Shown piece after piece: positions 26,374-36,297 of a DNA stretch of 64,000 bases. The notes beneath the pieces are model-generated. The model made no database searches and was not told the origin of the DNA. It worked only from the letters and a program-made list of their open reading frames with translations. Origin of the DNA: Nostoc sp. UHCC 0702. Its GTDB lineage: Bacteria; Cyanobacteriota; Cyanobacteriia; Cyanobacteriales; Nostocaceae. Position 1 is the stretch's first letter; each line of letters opens with the position of its first letter. Where the stretch lies: assembly GCA_017164015.1 (NCBI GenBank), contig CP071065.1, positions 3,511,918-3,575,917 on the forward strand, read 5' to 3'. A program made the translations under genes and the position numbers.

Positions 26374-28431
26374 TTATCTCTTGACAACTGAAGTCCCAAT
26401 TTCTGGCAAGTAATTAGTAGTAATAGTATTTACTTTCAAGCCATCCAATTGAGGATTAATTGTGGAATAATCAGGGGTATATCCAGGAATTAGCTGCTCG
26501 AGTAAAAACCGGATAGTAATTGAGTCATTGCCAGCTGCTGCTTTACACAAGTCTTCTACAACTACAGTGAGATATGTGGGAATAATCCGACTGGCATTTT
26601 TCACTACAAAGAGTTTTTGATGTTGAGTTGGTTCGTATTCTTCTCCTTGAATAAATAGTTCTTCAAATAACTTTTCTCCTGGTCGTAATCCTGTAAATAC
26701 AATGTCAATATCTTTGTTGACTTCATATCCTGAAAGGCGAATTAATTCCTGTGCTAAATCAACAATTTTCACAGGTTCGCCCATATTCAGCATTAAAACC
26801 TCGCCGCTGTGACCAAGTACCCCAGCCTGTAAGACAAGTTGCACAGCCTCTGGGATAGTCATGAAATAACGACAGATATCAGGATGGGTAACAGTTACTG
26901 GCCCACCTGTAGCAATTTGTTTTTTAAAAGTGGGAACGACACTACCACGACTGCCCAAAACATTACCAAAACGCACAGTTACATAATGTTTTCCACTTTC
27001 TTTTGCAGCTTGCAACACCAACATTTCAGCAACTCTTTTACTAGCCCCCATCACATTGGTAGGATTCACCGCTTTATCTGTGGAGATCATCACAAAATGT
27101 TTGACATCGTATTCTAGTGCTAGTTCTAGTAAATTTTTTGTGCCGATGACATTGTTGGTGATTGCTTCTGGTGGGTTTAATTCCATTAACGGGACATGTT
27201 TATGAGCCGCTGCATGGAAAATTACATCCGGTTGGAATTGCTCAAAAGCGTATTTTAATCGAGAAAGAAACCGAATATCAGCAATAAAGGTGTAAATTTG
27301 AGGGGTGTTTATTGGCGATTTGCTGTCTTTGTTGAGTACTTGGATAAGTTGTTCTAGTTCTTGTTGGATGTTGAACACAGAATTTTCTCCATGTCCAATA
27401 AGTATGATTCTGGCGGGGTGACATTTGAAAATTTGACGGCAAAGTTCACTACCAATTGACCCGCCTGAACCTGTGATCATTACTGTTTTGCCGTTGAGAA
27501 ATTGAGATACTCGCTCAATATCGGTCTGTATAGGTTCTCGTCTGAGCAAATCTTCGATCCTAATATCCCGAATACTATCTACTCGCACACGACCATTGAG
27601 AATTTCATGTATTCCAGGTAATGTGCTAGTTTGCACTCCAGTTTTTTTGCAAATATCCACTATTTCCCGAATGACTTTACCCGTAACTGTAGGCATTGCG
27701 ATGATTGCTTTCTGGATGTGCAAAGATTGCACCCACTTAGGAATTTGGTCGCGATTGCCTAATACTGGAATTCCGCGAATAAGCACGTTTAATTTTTGAG
27801 GATCGTCATCTATAAAAGCAACTGGATAAAACCCTAGCTGAGGATTTCTTTGCATTTCTTGGAGGAGGGAAACTCCGGCACTACCAGCACCAATAATTAG
27901 TACTCTTTCTTGTGAGCTAAATACTAGTTGCCGTTGGCTAACTCTTTCTACAACCCGGAAACTAAAACGCAGTGCCCCGATGAAAATACAAGATAATAAC
28001 CCATCAATAAATGGTAGCGATCGCGGCAGTTTATCCATAACAGGATACAATATATTATTCACTACCTCAAATAACATGGTTTGGATGGCTACCGCACCCA
28101 CTATTAACATAGCTATATATATCAGTTCTTCAATACTGGCATAGCGCCAGTAACGCTTATAAAAACCATAACTCCACAATACTATTAGTTTGACTGCTAA
28201 AAATAGTATTGTTGTGATTCCTAATTCTAGGATATATCCTTGAACCTCAAGATTGCCATCTAAACGCAGAAGTAAAGCTAAGAATGGTGTGATTGAAAAA
28301 ACAATCATATCACAAATAAACAAATGCCTATTTCTCAGCTTCAGCAATTTACCCAATAAACGATTAATCACTTGTTTAACAATTTTGTGAAGAGTAAAAG
28401 ATAAGAGATTCACAACTGTAAAGACCTCCAT
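26374..28431 (-). CDS. CapD/WbpM-type nucleoside-diphosphate-sugar 4,6-dehydratase
   Basis: A 685-residue membrane-anchored dehydratase, first gene of the exopolysaccharide cluster. Four membrane helices occupy roughly residues 40-150; a first Rossmann domain has VLIIGAGSAGVSLLQEM, the catalytic SDR domain begins VMITGSGGSIGSELCRQIF and has ISTDKAVNPTNVMGASKR. Such enzymes convert UDP-GlcNAc to a UDP-4-keto-6-deoxy sugar, which fits the DegT aminotransferase downstream. The M in the SDR active-site triad position (NVMGASK) is the usual variant of this family. Confidence 0.92.
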   Translation of the reverse strand: MEVFTVVNLLSFTLHKIVKQVINRLLGKLLKLRNRHLFICDMIVFSITPFLALLLRLDGNLEVQGYILELGITTILFLAVKLIVLWSYGFYKRYWRYASIEELIYIAMLIVGAVAIQTMLFEVVNNILYPVMDKLPRSLPFIDGLLSCIFIGALRFSFRVVERVSQRQLVFSSQERVLIIGAGSAGVSLLQEMQRNPQLGFYPVAFIDDDPQKLNVLIRGIPVLGNRDQIPKWVQSLHIQKAIIAMPTVTGKVIREIVDICKKTGVQTSTLPGIHEILNGRVRVDSIRDIRIEDLLRREPIQTDIERVSQFLNGKTVMITGSGGSIGSELCRQIFKCHPARIILIGHGENSVFNIQQELEQLIQVLNKDSKSPINTPQIYTFIADIRFLSRLKYAFEQFQPDVIFHAAAHKHVPLMELNPPEAITNNVIGTKNLLELALEYDVKHFVMISTDKAVNPTNVMGASKRVAEMLVLQAAKESGKHYVTVRFGNVLGSRGSVVPTFKKQIATGGPVTVTHPDICRYFMTIPEAVQLVLQAGVLGHSGEVLMLNMGEPVKIVDLAQELIRLSGYEVNKDIDIVFTGLRPGEKLFEELFIQGEEYEPTQHQKLFVVKNASRIIPTYLTVVVEDLCKAAAGNDSITIRFLLEQLIPGYTPDYSTINPQLDGLKVNTITTNYLPEIGTSVVKR

Positions 28432-30120
28432 GTCAATCTACAGAATCATCTCAATTACTAATTGCCATTTTACAAAGCTATCAACTATGATCAAATAGCC
28501 TCAAACAATAATATTGGTACATTTATTTATACCTATAAAATACTTGTTTTTAGTTAAATTAAGCACAGCATTTTTTGGTAATTTTATTTAGCTCCACTAA
28601 GATTTTCCCAAGCTATACGTTGCTAGCTCTAAAAATAAATGTAGTGGATAATCAACAAGTAAAAATTACCTATCACCAAAAGTATTTGGCTTGTAATAAA
28701 CAATTTACATCAAACTAAATACAACAACTGTCCTGATGATCACGATATATATCAAAGAGGATAAAAGTATAAAATTCTGGGCAAAAGGATAATTCTTTTT
28801 ACTTAATTTGGATTTAGTAAATTATCCAATTCCTCTTATACCCTTAACCGTTCACACTTTAACACCCTATTTTTAACAGAGTTAGGAGATACCGTGAAAA
28901 GTCAGCAACCATTAGGCAACATATATCTCCCTGACTTTCAATGCCGGAGAGAATTATTATCCAGATGCAAAGTACTACCTTTATATTTGGAAATACTTGT
29001 ATTGATGCTTAAGTTGAATGAAGCAATTTTTTAACTTTTACCTTTCCCCTTGAAACTTATGGGTAATTGATAGATTAAAAAATCGTTCATTATAACTAAT
29101 GTGTTATCGTAGCGGACATCACATTGTAGTTTCGATTGTTTGTTTCGCCAATCAGTGATGCCATTATAATCTTGCGTAGAACAGATATCATATGCAAAAA
29201 TGCACCCTTTCATAACACGACCTTTGTAATTGGTCAGAGTTCAAATATGTCATTTATCAACATTGAATTGATCTCTTATTGAAAAATCCCATTTTGATCA
29301 ATAACATATTTTTGCTGCACGAGTGATATACATCTCGTTTTCACAATCTAACACTTCAAGTCAGGCAACCAACATATTAATGCTATTACCAGCCGTGGTG
29401 TTATTACTATTGTATGAAACCATAAATTTTGTAGCAGCTTTTTACTACTGATGTCACGCCATTTTGACATTTTTTATTGACCGTAAAATATTTTTTCAAA
29501 AAATATACGTGTGGTCGTTGAGGAAAGCAGTTATTTACATACATTTATAACAGTATATATACAGCTTTACTCAATAGGATATACACCAGTTAAAAACCAA
29601 CGTTTTTATAGAATAAATAGGCTTTATTCGCAACCTAAATCAGATTGCTGTAGTAAGTATTTTTACAATTTAAAAATTTTAATTTACCCCAGTTTATATC
29701 CCTAAGTTTTTACGGCAAATAGAAAATATTTTTAAAATAGAGGTGTACTAATACCTTTCGGTTAAGACGAAAGAGGCAATCAAATCTTAACTAAAACTTA
29801 TTATATAAGGAATTATCCTTTATCATTTCTTTAACTATTGACACTCCCCTCGCCTAAGAGGTTGTTTGAAAAGTGTTTCGCTGTGACTTTAGGCACTTTT
29901 AGATCCCCCCTAACCCCCCTTAAAAAGGGGGGAACCTGAATCAAAGTCTCCCTTAAAAAGGGAGATTTAGAGGGATCTAAAACTTTTGATACCAACAAAA
30001 GGACTTTTAAAACATCCTCTAAAGGCGAGGGGATTCTTGGTTTACTGACTCGCCGTTAGACAGCAGGCTTGCGTCCTTACGGGTTCGGCAGGGCGCAAGC
30101 ACTGCGTGTCTACGTGTCCT
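28432..30120. other. gene-poor 1.7-kb spacer upstream of the exopolysaccharide cluster
   Basis: The spacer is AT-rich and probably carries the promoter and long leader of the cluster. Within it I see one small candidate ORF (28894-29034) and a GATCCCCCCTAACCCCC hairpin repeat at 29904-29980. Reading frames on both strands are short, lack ribosome sites and resemble no protein. Confidence 0.5.
28894..29034 (+). CDS. possible small protein, 46 aa
   Basis: A GTG start sits 5 nt after AGGAGA, followed by 46 codons to TAA. The product is MKSQQPLGNIYLPDFQC followed by a hydrophobic stretch LPLYLEILVLMLKLNEAIF. I recognise no family. The ribosome site is the only positive evidence, so this could be chance. 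Confidence 0.25.
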   Translation: MKSQQPLGNIYLPDFQCRRELLSRCKVLPLYLEILVLMLKLNEAIF

Positions 30121-30642
30121 TTAGCTAACCTTTGCTTGTAAAGACTTGAGTAACTCAGTATTGACACCGGACTCACGAGTCAGGGCAATTTTGCCAGTGC
30201 GGGCTATTTCCCTCAGACCAAATTTTTGTAGCACCTGGACGATCGCCACCATCTTACCAGGATCTCCAACAACTTCCAGGGTTAGAGAATCTTCTGCCAC
30301 ATCTACAACTCGCGCCCGGAAAATCTGAGCCAGTTCGATAACTTCTGAGCGGCTGCTGCTAGTAGCGTTCACCTTCAGGAGCATCAATTCTCGCTCTACA
30401 CAAGGAGTTTCAGTAATGTCCTGTACTTTGAGGACGTTGACGAGCTTATAAAGTTGCTTAGTGAGTTGTTCGATGACGCGATCGTCACCTGGTACAACCA
30501 TAGTAATGCGCGAAACTCCTCCCTGTTCAGCGGGGCCAACAGCAAGGCTTTCTATATTGAAGCCGCGACGGGCAAATAAACTAGAAATGCGGGACAGAAC
30601 ACCCGCCTCATCTTCTACCAGAACTGAAAGGGTATGTTTCAT
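30121..30642 (-). CDS. ilvN: acetolactate synthase small (regulatory) subunit
   Basis: The 173-residue protein has the ACT domain start [30 protein letters not shown] and the C-terminal ALS_ss_C domain ([27 protein letters not shown]). It binds valine and regulates the catalytic subunit in branched-chain amino acid synthesis. The internal ATG at 30642 is the family start; an in-frame extension to 30669 lacks conservation. It is a housekeeping gene, monocistronic here. Confidence 0.95.
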   Translation of the reverse strand: MKHTLSVLVEDEAGVLSRISSLFARRGFNIESLAVGPAEQGGVSRITMVVPGDDRVIEQLTKQLYKLVNVLKVQDITETPCVERELMLLKVNATSSSRSEVIELAQIFRARVVDVAEDSLTLEVVGDPGKMVAIVQVLQKFGLREIARTGKIALTRESGVNTELLKSLQAKVS

Positions 30643-30912
30643 CTTCGCCAACACAGGCTCAGGCAACATGTGACTAATGTAAACACTAGCTGATGTTTGC
30701 CCTACACGTACTGCTTTAAATTGCTAAATTGTGAGTTTGATCTTCTATTCTAAACTTAATCTTTGCACTCATTACACTTTCTACAGAGAAGTTATTGACA
30801 AATCTGAAAGGAGAATCTGGCGTGAGTGTATATCTTTTCCACGGGAGATGTAGATTGTCTGGAAAACACTTATGCTTAGATGTTATGAATCTTTAATATG
30901 AGGAAAGTGTTT

Positions 30913-31281
30913 ATGGGCTGGTTAAAAAGACTTTTTGGTTTAGAAAAACCTGAAAATGCACAAGTTAATCCCACTCCCCAGCCAGTACCGCAAGCTGCTA
31001 CTACCGAGGCCGCCCCTACCGCTACTCAATCAATTCCGCCAGAACGTTTAGGATTAAACGGTGAATATGACCAAAGTGGTTTAGCCAAACGGGTAGCATT
31101 GGCTTATGATCAAGACCAGCAACTTGACGATGTTAATAGCCTTTGGGTCGCTCAGACAGGCAGTACCGTAGTACTCAAAGGCAAAGTTCCCAGCCAAGAT
31201 ATTCTCAACAAGATGGTTTCCGTAGCGCGATCGGTTAATGGCGCTACAGATGTAGACACGAATCAAGTTACCATTGGCTAG
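30913..31281 (+). CDS. BON-domain protein
   Basis: The 122-residue protein begins MGWLKRLFGLEKPENAQ, has a Pro/Ala/Thr-rich linker (residues 20-45), and ends with a single BON-like domain: VALAYDQDQQLDDVNSLWV, TGSTVVLKGKVPSQDILNKMVSVARSVNGATDVDTNQV. BON domains often bind membranes or periplasmic partners. The ATG at 30913 is chosen because GAGGAAAG sits 5 nt before it, inside the longer alternative from 30898. Confidence 0.75.
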   Translation: MGWLKRLFGLEKPENAQVNPTPQPVPQAATTEAAPTATQSIPPERLGLNGEYDQSGLAKRVALAYDQDQQLDDVNSLWVAQTGSTVVLKGKVPSQDILNKMVSVARSVNGATDVDTNQVTIG

Positions 31282-31289
31282 GGGAAGAA

Positions 31290-31412
31290 GGCAGGTTTTG
31301 AGCAGGGGAGCTTTCGGAGCAGGGGAGCTTTCGGAGCAGGGGAGATGGGGGGCAATGGGGAAATAATTGTTAACTCCAAACTCCAAACTCCAAACTCCAA
31401 ACTCCAAACTCC
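31290..31412. repeat. simple repeats: GCAGGGGAGCTTTCGGA and CTCCAAA
   Basis: Two to three copies of a 17-bp unit GCAGGGGAGCTTTCGGA are followed by about six copies of the 8-mer ACTCCAAA. It separates convergent genes. The G-rich part is related to the minisatellite at 3570. Confidence 0.75.
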
Positions 31413-32348
31413 TCACGATCGCACTTTTTGCTCAATCCACTCTAAAATAGCTTGGTTCACTTGTTCTGGGCATTCATCGTGGGGACAATGCCCTACATCC
31501 TCTAACTTCAGTAATTGTAAATTTTCGTTGTATTGAGTAAATCGATTAGCCAGTATGGGGGGGACAAAACGGTCTTTTTGCCCCCAAATTAATAGCATCG
31601 GAATTGTTAAGGTTGGTAACACTGCTTTGACACTGGGACTAAAGTTAACAGCGATCGCAGCTTTAAACAAGGCACTAAAAGCACGGGCAGAACCACGGTC
31701 TTGAGGAGGCCCAGCTAAAATCTCTATAAGTTCATCAGTAACTGCCTCTGGATTAGCATAAGCAAGGCTGGCCCAGCGACGCAGGATACCGGGTCGGCGC
31801 ACAAAGTGAAACACTGGTTTCAAGAAAATTGGGGAAGCAACAATATTTTTGATTGCTGTAACCACAGGTCGCAAAACAGCAGGAATAGCTTCTTGTTCTA
31901 GCGATGGGTCGGGCAGACTCATCATTACAATACCTTGCACCATATCCGGATGGGCAGAGGCAGCCGCTAAGGAAATCAGTGAACCATTGGAATTCCCTAC
32001 TAGCACCACTGGTTGACGGATAAAGGCTTTCCAAAAGTCATATACTTGTTCTACCCACAATTCTATACTATAATTTATCGGCGCTTTTTCAGAAGCACCA
32101 AAACCCAGCATATCTAAGGCGTAGATTGTGTGGTATTCGCCTAATACCTCTAAATTATGCCGCCAATGACCAATGGAAGCACCAAACCCGTGTAGCAATA
32201 TTAGAGGTGTTGTTTTTTGCTGGTCTTTCACAGGTCGAATGTAAGTATAGCGGGTTTGCCAGCCCCGCCACACCCAGTCCCTTTGATTACCAACCCGTTG
32301 CTGCCAATGTACGGTATTGGTCACACCTTCCTCCGATTCATAAAACAT
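31413..32348 (-). CDS. alpha/beta-fold hydrolase
   Basis: A 311-residue alpha/beta hydrolase. The oxyanion-hole region is LLHGFGASIGHWRHN, the nucleophile elbow VGNSNGSLISLA (Ser), the acid lies in LLIWGQKDRFVPP (Asp) and the catalytic His in LEDVGHCPHDECPEQVN. Close relatives are unclassified cyanobacterial hydrolases; substrate unknown. It is transcribed away from infC, and the mobile element is inserted in the spacer between the two. Confidence 0.85.
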   Translation of the reverse strand: MFYESEEGVTNTVHWQQRVGNQRDWVWRGWQTRYTYIRPVKDQQKTTPLILLHGFGASIGHWRHNLEVLGEYHTIYALDMLGFGASEKAPINYSIELWVEQVYDFWKAFIRQPVVLVGNSNGSLISLAAASAHPDMVQGIVMMSLPDPSLEQEAIPAVLRPVVTAIKNIVASPIFLKPVFHFVRRPGILRRWASLAYANPEAVTDELIEILAGPPQDRGSARAFSALFKAAIAVNFSPSVKAVLPTLTIPMLLIWGQKDRFVPPILANRFTQYNENLQLLKLEDVGHCPHDECPEQVNQAILEWIEQKVRS

Positions 32349-32435
32349 TGATCTAATTCCAATATAGAGAATGGGGAATTGGCAATTGGCAATTGGGCAT
32401 GGGGCATTGGGAATAGAGAAAACAACTGACCACTG

Positions 32436-32536
32436 ACCACTGACAATAAAAATAATTGTTACAATATTTAACGCTTGTCTAGGTTGTGTAATTTAGATTA
32501 ACTATTGCAGAGAAATTCTCTCAGAGTGAGTAGAAT
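32436..32536. repeat. attL: 101-bp direct repeat
   Basis: This stretch, from ACCACTGACAATAAAAATAA to CAGAGTGAGTAGAAT, is identical base for base to 63115-63215. The sequences diverge immediately outside (G versus T at the left, A versus G at the right). With the integrase beside the other copy, the pair are attL and attR of a 30,679-bp integrated element. An inverted repeat TATAAGTAAAT / ATTTACTTATA (32622-32632, 32661-32671) just inside may be an integrase or accessory-factor site. Confidence 0.92.
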
Positions 32537-32697
32537 AATCCGTTATTTTTCTCAGTAGTAGCAACGCTTCTAGTATTCTAGCTTTTACTCGTACCAATTG
32601 AATACCAATTAGGGCTAAAAATATAAGTAAATCCAACCAAAAAGATTGTTTTGCGATTGAATTTACTTATACCTCTTGACAATCAGTAGTTGATTGA

Positions 32698-32859
32698 TTA
32701 GCTTTCGCAAACAAACACGTTTTCTATCTCCCTACGGGTCAAGTGTCTGGCAAAACCATACTCGTCACGTACCCAAATTCGGTTTTTGACCCAACTGTAA
32801 TTTACTAGCTTGAATGTCTGTCCTCTTGCAAATATATAGACCTTGTATTTATTCTTCAT
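32698..32859 (-). CDS. small basic protein, paralogue of its neighbour (53 aa)
   Basis: The 53 residues MKNKYKVYIFARGQTFKLVN, then YSWVKNRIWVRDEYGFARHL and an acidic end, are related to the next small gene: both share N-K-x-Y-I-F-x-x-G-x-x-F-x-x-V-N-x-x-W. AGAGG-like sequence is not obvious, but the gene starts 4 nt after the neighbour's stop, which suggests coupling. Short, basic and beta-rich; a DNA- or RNA-binding role is possible but unproven. Confidence 0.55.
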   Translation of the reverse strand: MKNKYKVYIFARGQTFKLVNYSWVKNRIWVRDEYGFARHLTRREIENVFVCES

Positions 32860-32862
32860 TCT

Positions 32863-33030
32863 TCAAAACAGCCCTTTGGCTTTGCCTCGTATTGGTTTGC
32901 TGCCTGTGAATATACCTGGTGTTCTTTTACCCTTGCGGATGCCACAGATTAATCTATTGAACCAATTGCGATTTACTGCCCTGAATCCTCGTCCCTTCAC
33001 GAATATGTAAGCCTTTTTGTTAGTGACCAT
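32863..33030 (-). CDS. small basic protein (55 aa)
   Basis: It begins MVTNKKAYIFVKGRGFRAVN, then RNWFNRLICGIRKGKRTPGI and a lysine-rich tail, net charge strongly positive. Its start overlaps the stop codon of the upstream 97-aa gene by 11 bp (ATG within GGTCACTAA), so the three genes 33020, 32863 and 32698 form one coupled unit at the left end of the element. It is paralogous to the 53-aa protein downstream. Confidence 0.55.
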   Translation of the reverse strand: MVTNKKAYIFVKGRGFRAVNRNWFNRLICGIRKGKRTPGIFTGSKPIRGKAKGLF

Positions 33031-33313
33031 TCCTGAGCAATTCCTCTACTCTGGCTTCATATCTGCAAGCAATCGCCGCAGTGTCATAAATCAATATCGC
33101 CGACTGAGTAGTTGTTAGTCCGTAAAGCTTGCCTAGCAAACGGTAGACATGCATTAGGTTGCCAAAATTCAGCTTTTTAGGGTCGCTATGCTTCCAAGTG
33201 TCAATCATCAGATTCCCTAGTCCAGGGCAAGTGTGGTACTGGAGGCATTCGGTGCGTATCATTAGACTTTTTCTTTCAGCCAGAGAAATTAGTAAAGTGT
33301 TGATATTCTGCAT
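33020..33313 (-). CDS. hypothetical protein (97 aa)
   Basis: I do not recognise this protein. It is a soluble 97-residue sequence, likely mainly helical (NLMHVYRLLGKLYGLTTTQSAILIYDTAAIACRYEARVEELL). It heads the leftmost three-gene unit and lies directly downstream of the dyad at 33335-33389, which is placed as an operator for it. Confidence 0.6.
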   Translation of the reverse strand: MQNINTLLISLAERKSLMIRTECLQYHTCPGLGNLMIDTWKHSDPKKLNFGNLMHVYRLLGKLYGLTTTQSAILIYDTAAIACRYEARVEELLRNGH

Positions 33314-33334
33314 TTTGATGGTGTTTTTGAAAGG

Positions 33335-33389
33335 TGTACATTTTTATGCAGATTTTTTGTACACAGATTTGTGCATAGATTCATATGCA
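33335..33389. promoter_or_regulatory. 53-bp-type dyad repeat, copy 1
   Basis: Arms TGTACATTTTTATGCA and TGCATAGATTCATATGCA are separated by 21 nt. It sits 22 bp upstream of the start of the 97-aa gene. It is part of a 94-bp block repeated inverted at 52014-52107. Confidence 0.8.
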
Positions 33390-33390
33390 T

Positions 33391-33415
33391 AAAAAAAGAG
33401 GGTATCAAACCCTCT
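33391..33415 (-). terminator. rho-independent terminator of the leftward arm
   Basis: Read on the minus strand it is AGAGGGT, loop TTGAT, ACCCTCT followed by seven T. It closes the leftward gene ending at 33436. An identical terminator ends the rightward gene at 51989. Confidence 0.85.
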
Positions 33416-33435
33416 GGAATTGTTGTTTTTTTAGT

Positions 33436-33954
33436 TTATGCGGCGGCTGGTTTTTTTGAGTTTACCTTAGTGGGTGTAGTTGCTGTAGCTTGTGCTTGCT
33501 GTGTTTCAGCTTTCAAGAATTCATACCATTGCTCAGTGTTTCTAGTGGGAATTGTAGCCGCCATCTGCTCAGCCTGTAGCCTAAGATTTTTCTCCCTTTC
33601 TCTCTCGCTTGCACTAGCACAATATTCCCTAAGCTCGCCCATCAATCTGTCATAAACGCCTTCATCGAAAATACCGTTATTTAATATTTGCAGGGATTCC
33701 AAGCTTTCGCTTAACCTGTTGTAAACAAATTCCTTATCAAAGACCACATCAAAATAAGCTAATTTGGGTTTGTTCATCAGTCGTTTCGTGTAGCCATCTT
33801 TCCGCAGCATAAAGTTGTTCAGCGTCATTAGCCTCATTCCCGCTGAGTATAGCTCTCCCGGCACTTCAGACCAATGAAATTTACCTTTGTATTGATATCC
33901 TTCTGGTGCATCAATTTCAATGTCGTTAGCGGTTAATGGTTTGTTAGTAGCCAT
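33436..33954 (-). CDS. hypothetical element protein (172 aa)
   Basis: Not recognised. The sequence starts MATNKPLTANDIEIDAPEGYQYKG and has a long helical, charged middle (EYCASASEREREKNLRLQAEQ) and an Ala/Thr/Pro/Lys-rich tail, which looks like a flexible end. The ATG at 33954 overlaps the stop of the upstream nuclease-like gene by 11 bp; a GTG at 33969 is a less likely start. Last gene before the terminator of the leftward operon. Confidence 0.6.
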   Translation of the reverse strand: MATNKPLTANDIEIDAPEGYQYKGKFHWSEVPGELYSAGMRLMTLNNFMLRKDGYTKRLMNKPKLAYFDVVFDKEFVYNRLSESLESLQILNNGIFDEGVYDRLMGELREYCASASEREREKNLRLQAEQMAATIPTRNTEQWYEFLKAETQQAQATATTPTKVNSKKPAAA

Positions 33955-34483
33955 TGTTATTAATTTCACTCCATATTTGTTTCAAGTTATCTAATGCGAT
34001 TATAGGCTGTGTTTCAAATTTTGTGCAAGATGAATTGTACACACCAAATGCATCATCATACCGACCAACCAGTATAAGCCTGCTTGCAATTACTGAGTGA
34101 TTCAGCTTAAGTGTTTTCATCTTGCTTATAAAGGATTTATCTTGAATTCCTTTATATTCGACAAATAAATGTGTAGGTGGTACAACTGGTTGATTGCCAT
34201 TAATGGCAGTCGCTAGCTTGTGCAATTTGTGCATCCAAGTTAAATCTAGTTTCTTGGGTGCGATCTTGAAATCTACACACCATTTTAAGTTAACCGTAGT
34301 GATTGTGTGATGAATATGTATGATCCAATCTTCATATGGAAACATCTTACACAACACAAGGTAACACTGATATTCAGATTCACTGTCAAAGGTAATTGTG
34401 CTTGGTGTAGATACAGAAACGGTCTGCTTTGACTCCAAGTCATACACCACATGATTAGCTTGGTATTTACGTGTGTTTCTCAT
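33944..34483 (-). CDS. DUF1064-like phage nuclease-fold protein
   Basis: The 179-residue protein has the spaced acidic and basic pattern of phage endonuclease-like DUF1064 proteins: SESEYQCYLVLCKMF (helix), WCVDFKIAPKK (Asp on a strand) and THLFVEYKGIQDKSF (E-x-K). That arrangement is a PD-(D/E)xK-like core. A Holliday-junction or recombination nuclease role is possible. The start at 34483, 3 bp past the helicase stop, avoids a 90-bp overlap with it. Confidence is moderate since motif spacing was judged by eye. Confidence 0.55.
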   Translation of the reverse strand: MRNTRKYQANHVVYDLESKQTVSVSTPSTITFDSESEYQCYLVLCKMFPYEDWIIHIHHTITTVNLKWCVDFKIAPKKLDLTWMHKLHKLATAINGNQPVVPPTHLFVEYKGIQDKSFISKMKTLKLNHSVIASRLILVGRYDDAFGVYNSSCTKFETQPIIALDNLKQIWSEINNNGY

Positions 34484-34981
34484 GACTACACCTTGCTGCA
34501 TACATGAAGGTGTTGACTCGCGCGTGTGTATCCCGTGTAAAGTAACTTGTTTCGCATCACAGGATCTTGGCAACCCATAATGTTGTTACCATCCACGAAG
34601 GCATAAGGGTATGTACTGCCTTGGCTTTGATGAATGTTGAGAGCATATGCATATTGTAGGCGATGCATTAATTTAGATTTAGCAATGAGATTGTAGTCCT
34701 CCAAAAACTCATAGTAATTTTTCCATGCCTCCTTCTTGTCTTGGCGATCGCTTAAGCCAAGTATTCGTTTCTTTTCTAGCTGGAGAGCGCTATCAATAAG
34801 TTTCCACGAATCCTCATGAATGCATTGCACCTCTATCTCCTTACCTGCGTCTGTTTCTACATCAAGCTTCCATGCTTTAAAGCTAGTACCGATTAGCGAA
34901 TCGCGCACCTTGGTAATCGCTGTTTCCATCACCTCTAAATCAGCACAAGTATGAGCCACGATACCACGCATCATACTAGTA

Positions 34982-36297
34982 CACTTCGGCGTAAATAAGC
35001 CAAGCATTAGATAGCCAACACTTTACCCTTATATGTCCACTTAAAAGGTTTAGCCATTGTTTGATTAAAGTAATCGATAAATTCGAGAATTCGGGTTTTG
35101 AGGTCATCCTGACTTTTGAAGCTAGCACGCTTGAGTAACTTGCGAACCAAAATACTGAACCAAATTTCAATTTGGTTGAGCCAAGAAGAATGTTTGGGTG
35201 TGTAATGGAAAACAATTCGGTGTGTTTGGTCACTCAAAAAAGCTGCACGGGATTTCATCGATTTCAGAATGCCACTTTTGCCCTTAATTCCAAGGTCAAT
35301 GTTTAAATCTTCTTTTTGTGCAACAAAGCGAACTAATGATTCCGACTGGTGAGTATTAAGACAGTCCATAATCAAATGCCATTTGATTGCCTGAGGGTCG
35401 CTTTCAATAATTCGACGAATATGTTGGACAAAATCTTCTTCGGTTCTTGTGTTTCCACAATTTGGTTCAACAATTTGACCAGTGGCAATATCGAAACTAG
35501 CAATTAAGCTTTGTGTACCGTGACGAATATACTCAAACTCCCGTCTTTCAACCTTACCCGGTCGCATTGGTAAATCTTTTTCTAAACGCTCTGTAGCCTG
35601 AATCCCAGTCATTTCATCAATCGATATTGTACGCTCTCCGTTTTGATAACGTTCAATCGCACTGATGTATAAACCAGTAATATCTTCAACTTTTGCGTCA
35701 AATTCTTCATCAAGAGGGGGGGTTAACCAGTAGCGGCTCTGGTGGGGTTTAAGTTCTGCTTCTTCTAATAATCTTCCAACATGGCGGACAGATATGCTTT
35801 CAATGATACCTTGTTTCATGATTTCGTCCGCTAGTTCTCTTGATGTCCAATGACTTATTGATCGTCCATAGTCTTCGGGTGGTGAACATGCAAGGGCGAA
35901 TAGTTCGATTACTTGCTCCATACTAAATTTTACTGGTGCGCCAATACGCTCTGAGTCTTGTAATCTCTGCAAAATAGACAACTCTTTATCGCTATTTTCC
36001 AACCATCGGTTTCGCCATAAACGAGCCATATCAAGACTTATATCTAATAATCGAGCAATTTCGCCATGATTTTTCCCCTCTGACGCTAGGAGAATTATTT
36101 TTGCACGTAGTACTATTTGTTGCGCCGTATTGTGTCGGTTGATCAACTGTTGGAGTTGTGAGCGATCGCTCTCGTTCAAATTTAATACTTTTGCAGCTAA
36201 TCGTGCCACACCAGGTTCCCTTGTTTTCAGCCTAAACTGCTTTGACTCTACTTTCTTAGTTTCTCACAATAATGCTTGGTTTATTTCCGCCGTGCTG
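34982..36297 (-). mobile_element. IS630-family insertion sequence, 1,316 bp
   Basis: TA dinucleotides flank both ends (34980-34981 and 36298-36299), the usual target duplication. The ends are imperfect inverted repeats: CACTTCGGCGTAAATAAGCC at the left and, read inward from the right, CAGCACGGCGGAAATAAACC, both followed by AAGCATTA. The element is intact and carries a single transposase gene. Confidence 0.9.
35007..36209 (-). CDS. IS630-family transposase
   Basis: The 400-residue protein has the N-terminal HTH ([24 protein letters not shown], then a second HTH region) and a DDE catalytic domain: first Asp in TISIDEMTG, second Asp in [11 protein letters not shown], and Glu in [12 protein letters not shown] (D-D-E). 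Length and motifs are complete, so it is probably active. It is encoded in the same direction as the disrupted helicase. Confidence 0.95.
   Translation of the reverse strand: MARLAAKVLNLNESDRSQLQQLINRHNTAQQIVLRAKIILLASEGKNHGEIARLLDISLDMARLWRNRWLENSDKELSILQRLQDSERIGAPVKFSMEQVIELFALACSPPEDYGRSISHWTSRELADEIMKQGIIESISVRHVGRLLEEAELKPHQSRYWLTPPLDEEFDAKVEDITGLYISAIERYQNGERTISIDEMTGIQATERLEKDLPMRPGKVERREFEYIRHGTQSLIASFDIATGQIVEPNCGNTRTEEDFVQHIRRIIESDPQAIKWHLIMDCLNTHQSESLVRFVAQKEDLNIDLGIKGKSGILKSMKSRAAFLSDQTHRIVFHYTPKHSSWLNQIEIWFSILVRKLLKRASFKSQDDLKTRILEFIDYFNQTMAKPFKWTYKGKVLAI

Larger units (their letters stand above)
33335..33428. repeat. 94-bp inverted duplicate, left copy
   Basis: The reverse complement of this block equals 52014-52107 with no difference seen. 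It holds a terminator plus a dyad repeat. Confidence 0.85.

Noticed and set aside
29031..29213. 60-aa ORF on the minus strand in the 28.4-30.1 kb spacer
   Set aside because: No ribosome site, no similarity, and its composition matches the AT-rich spacer.
29511..29705. 64-aa ORF on the plus strand in the same spacer
   Set aside because: Tyr- and Ile-rich translation of AT-rich DNA without a ribosome site; considered chance.
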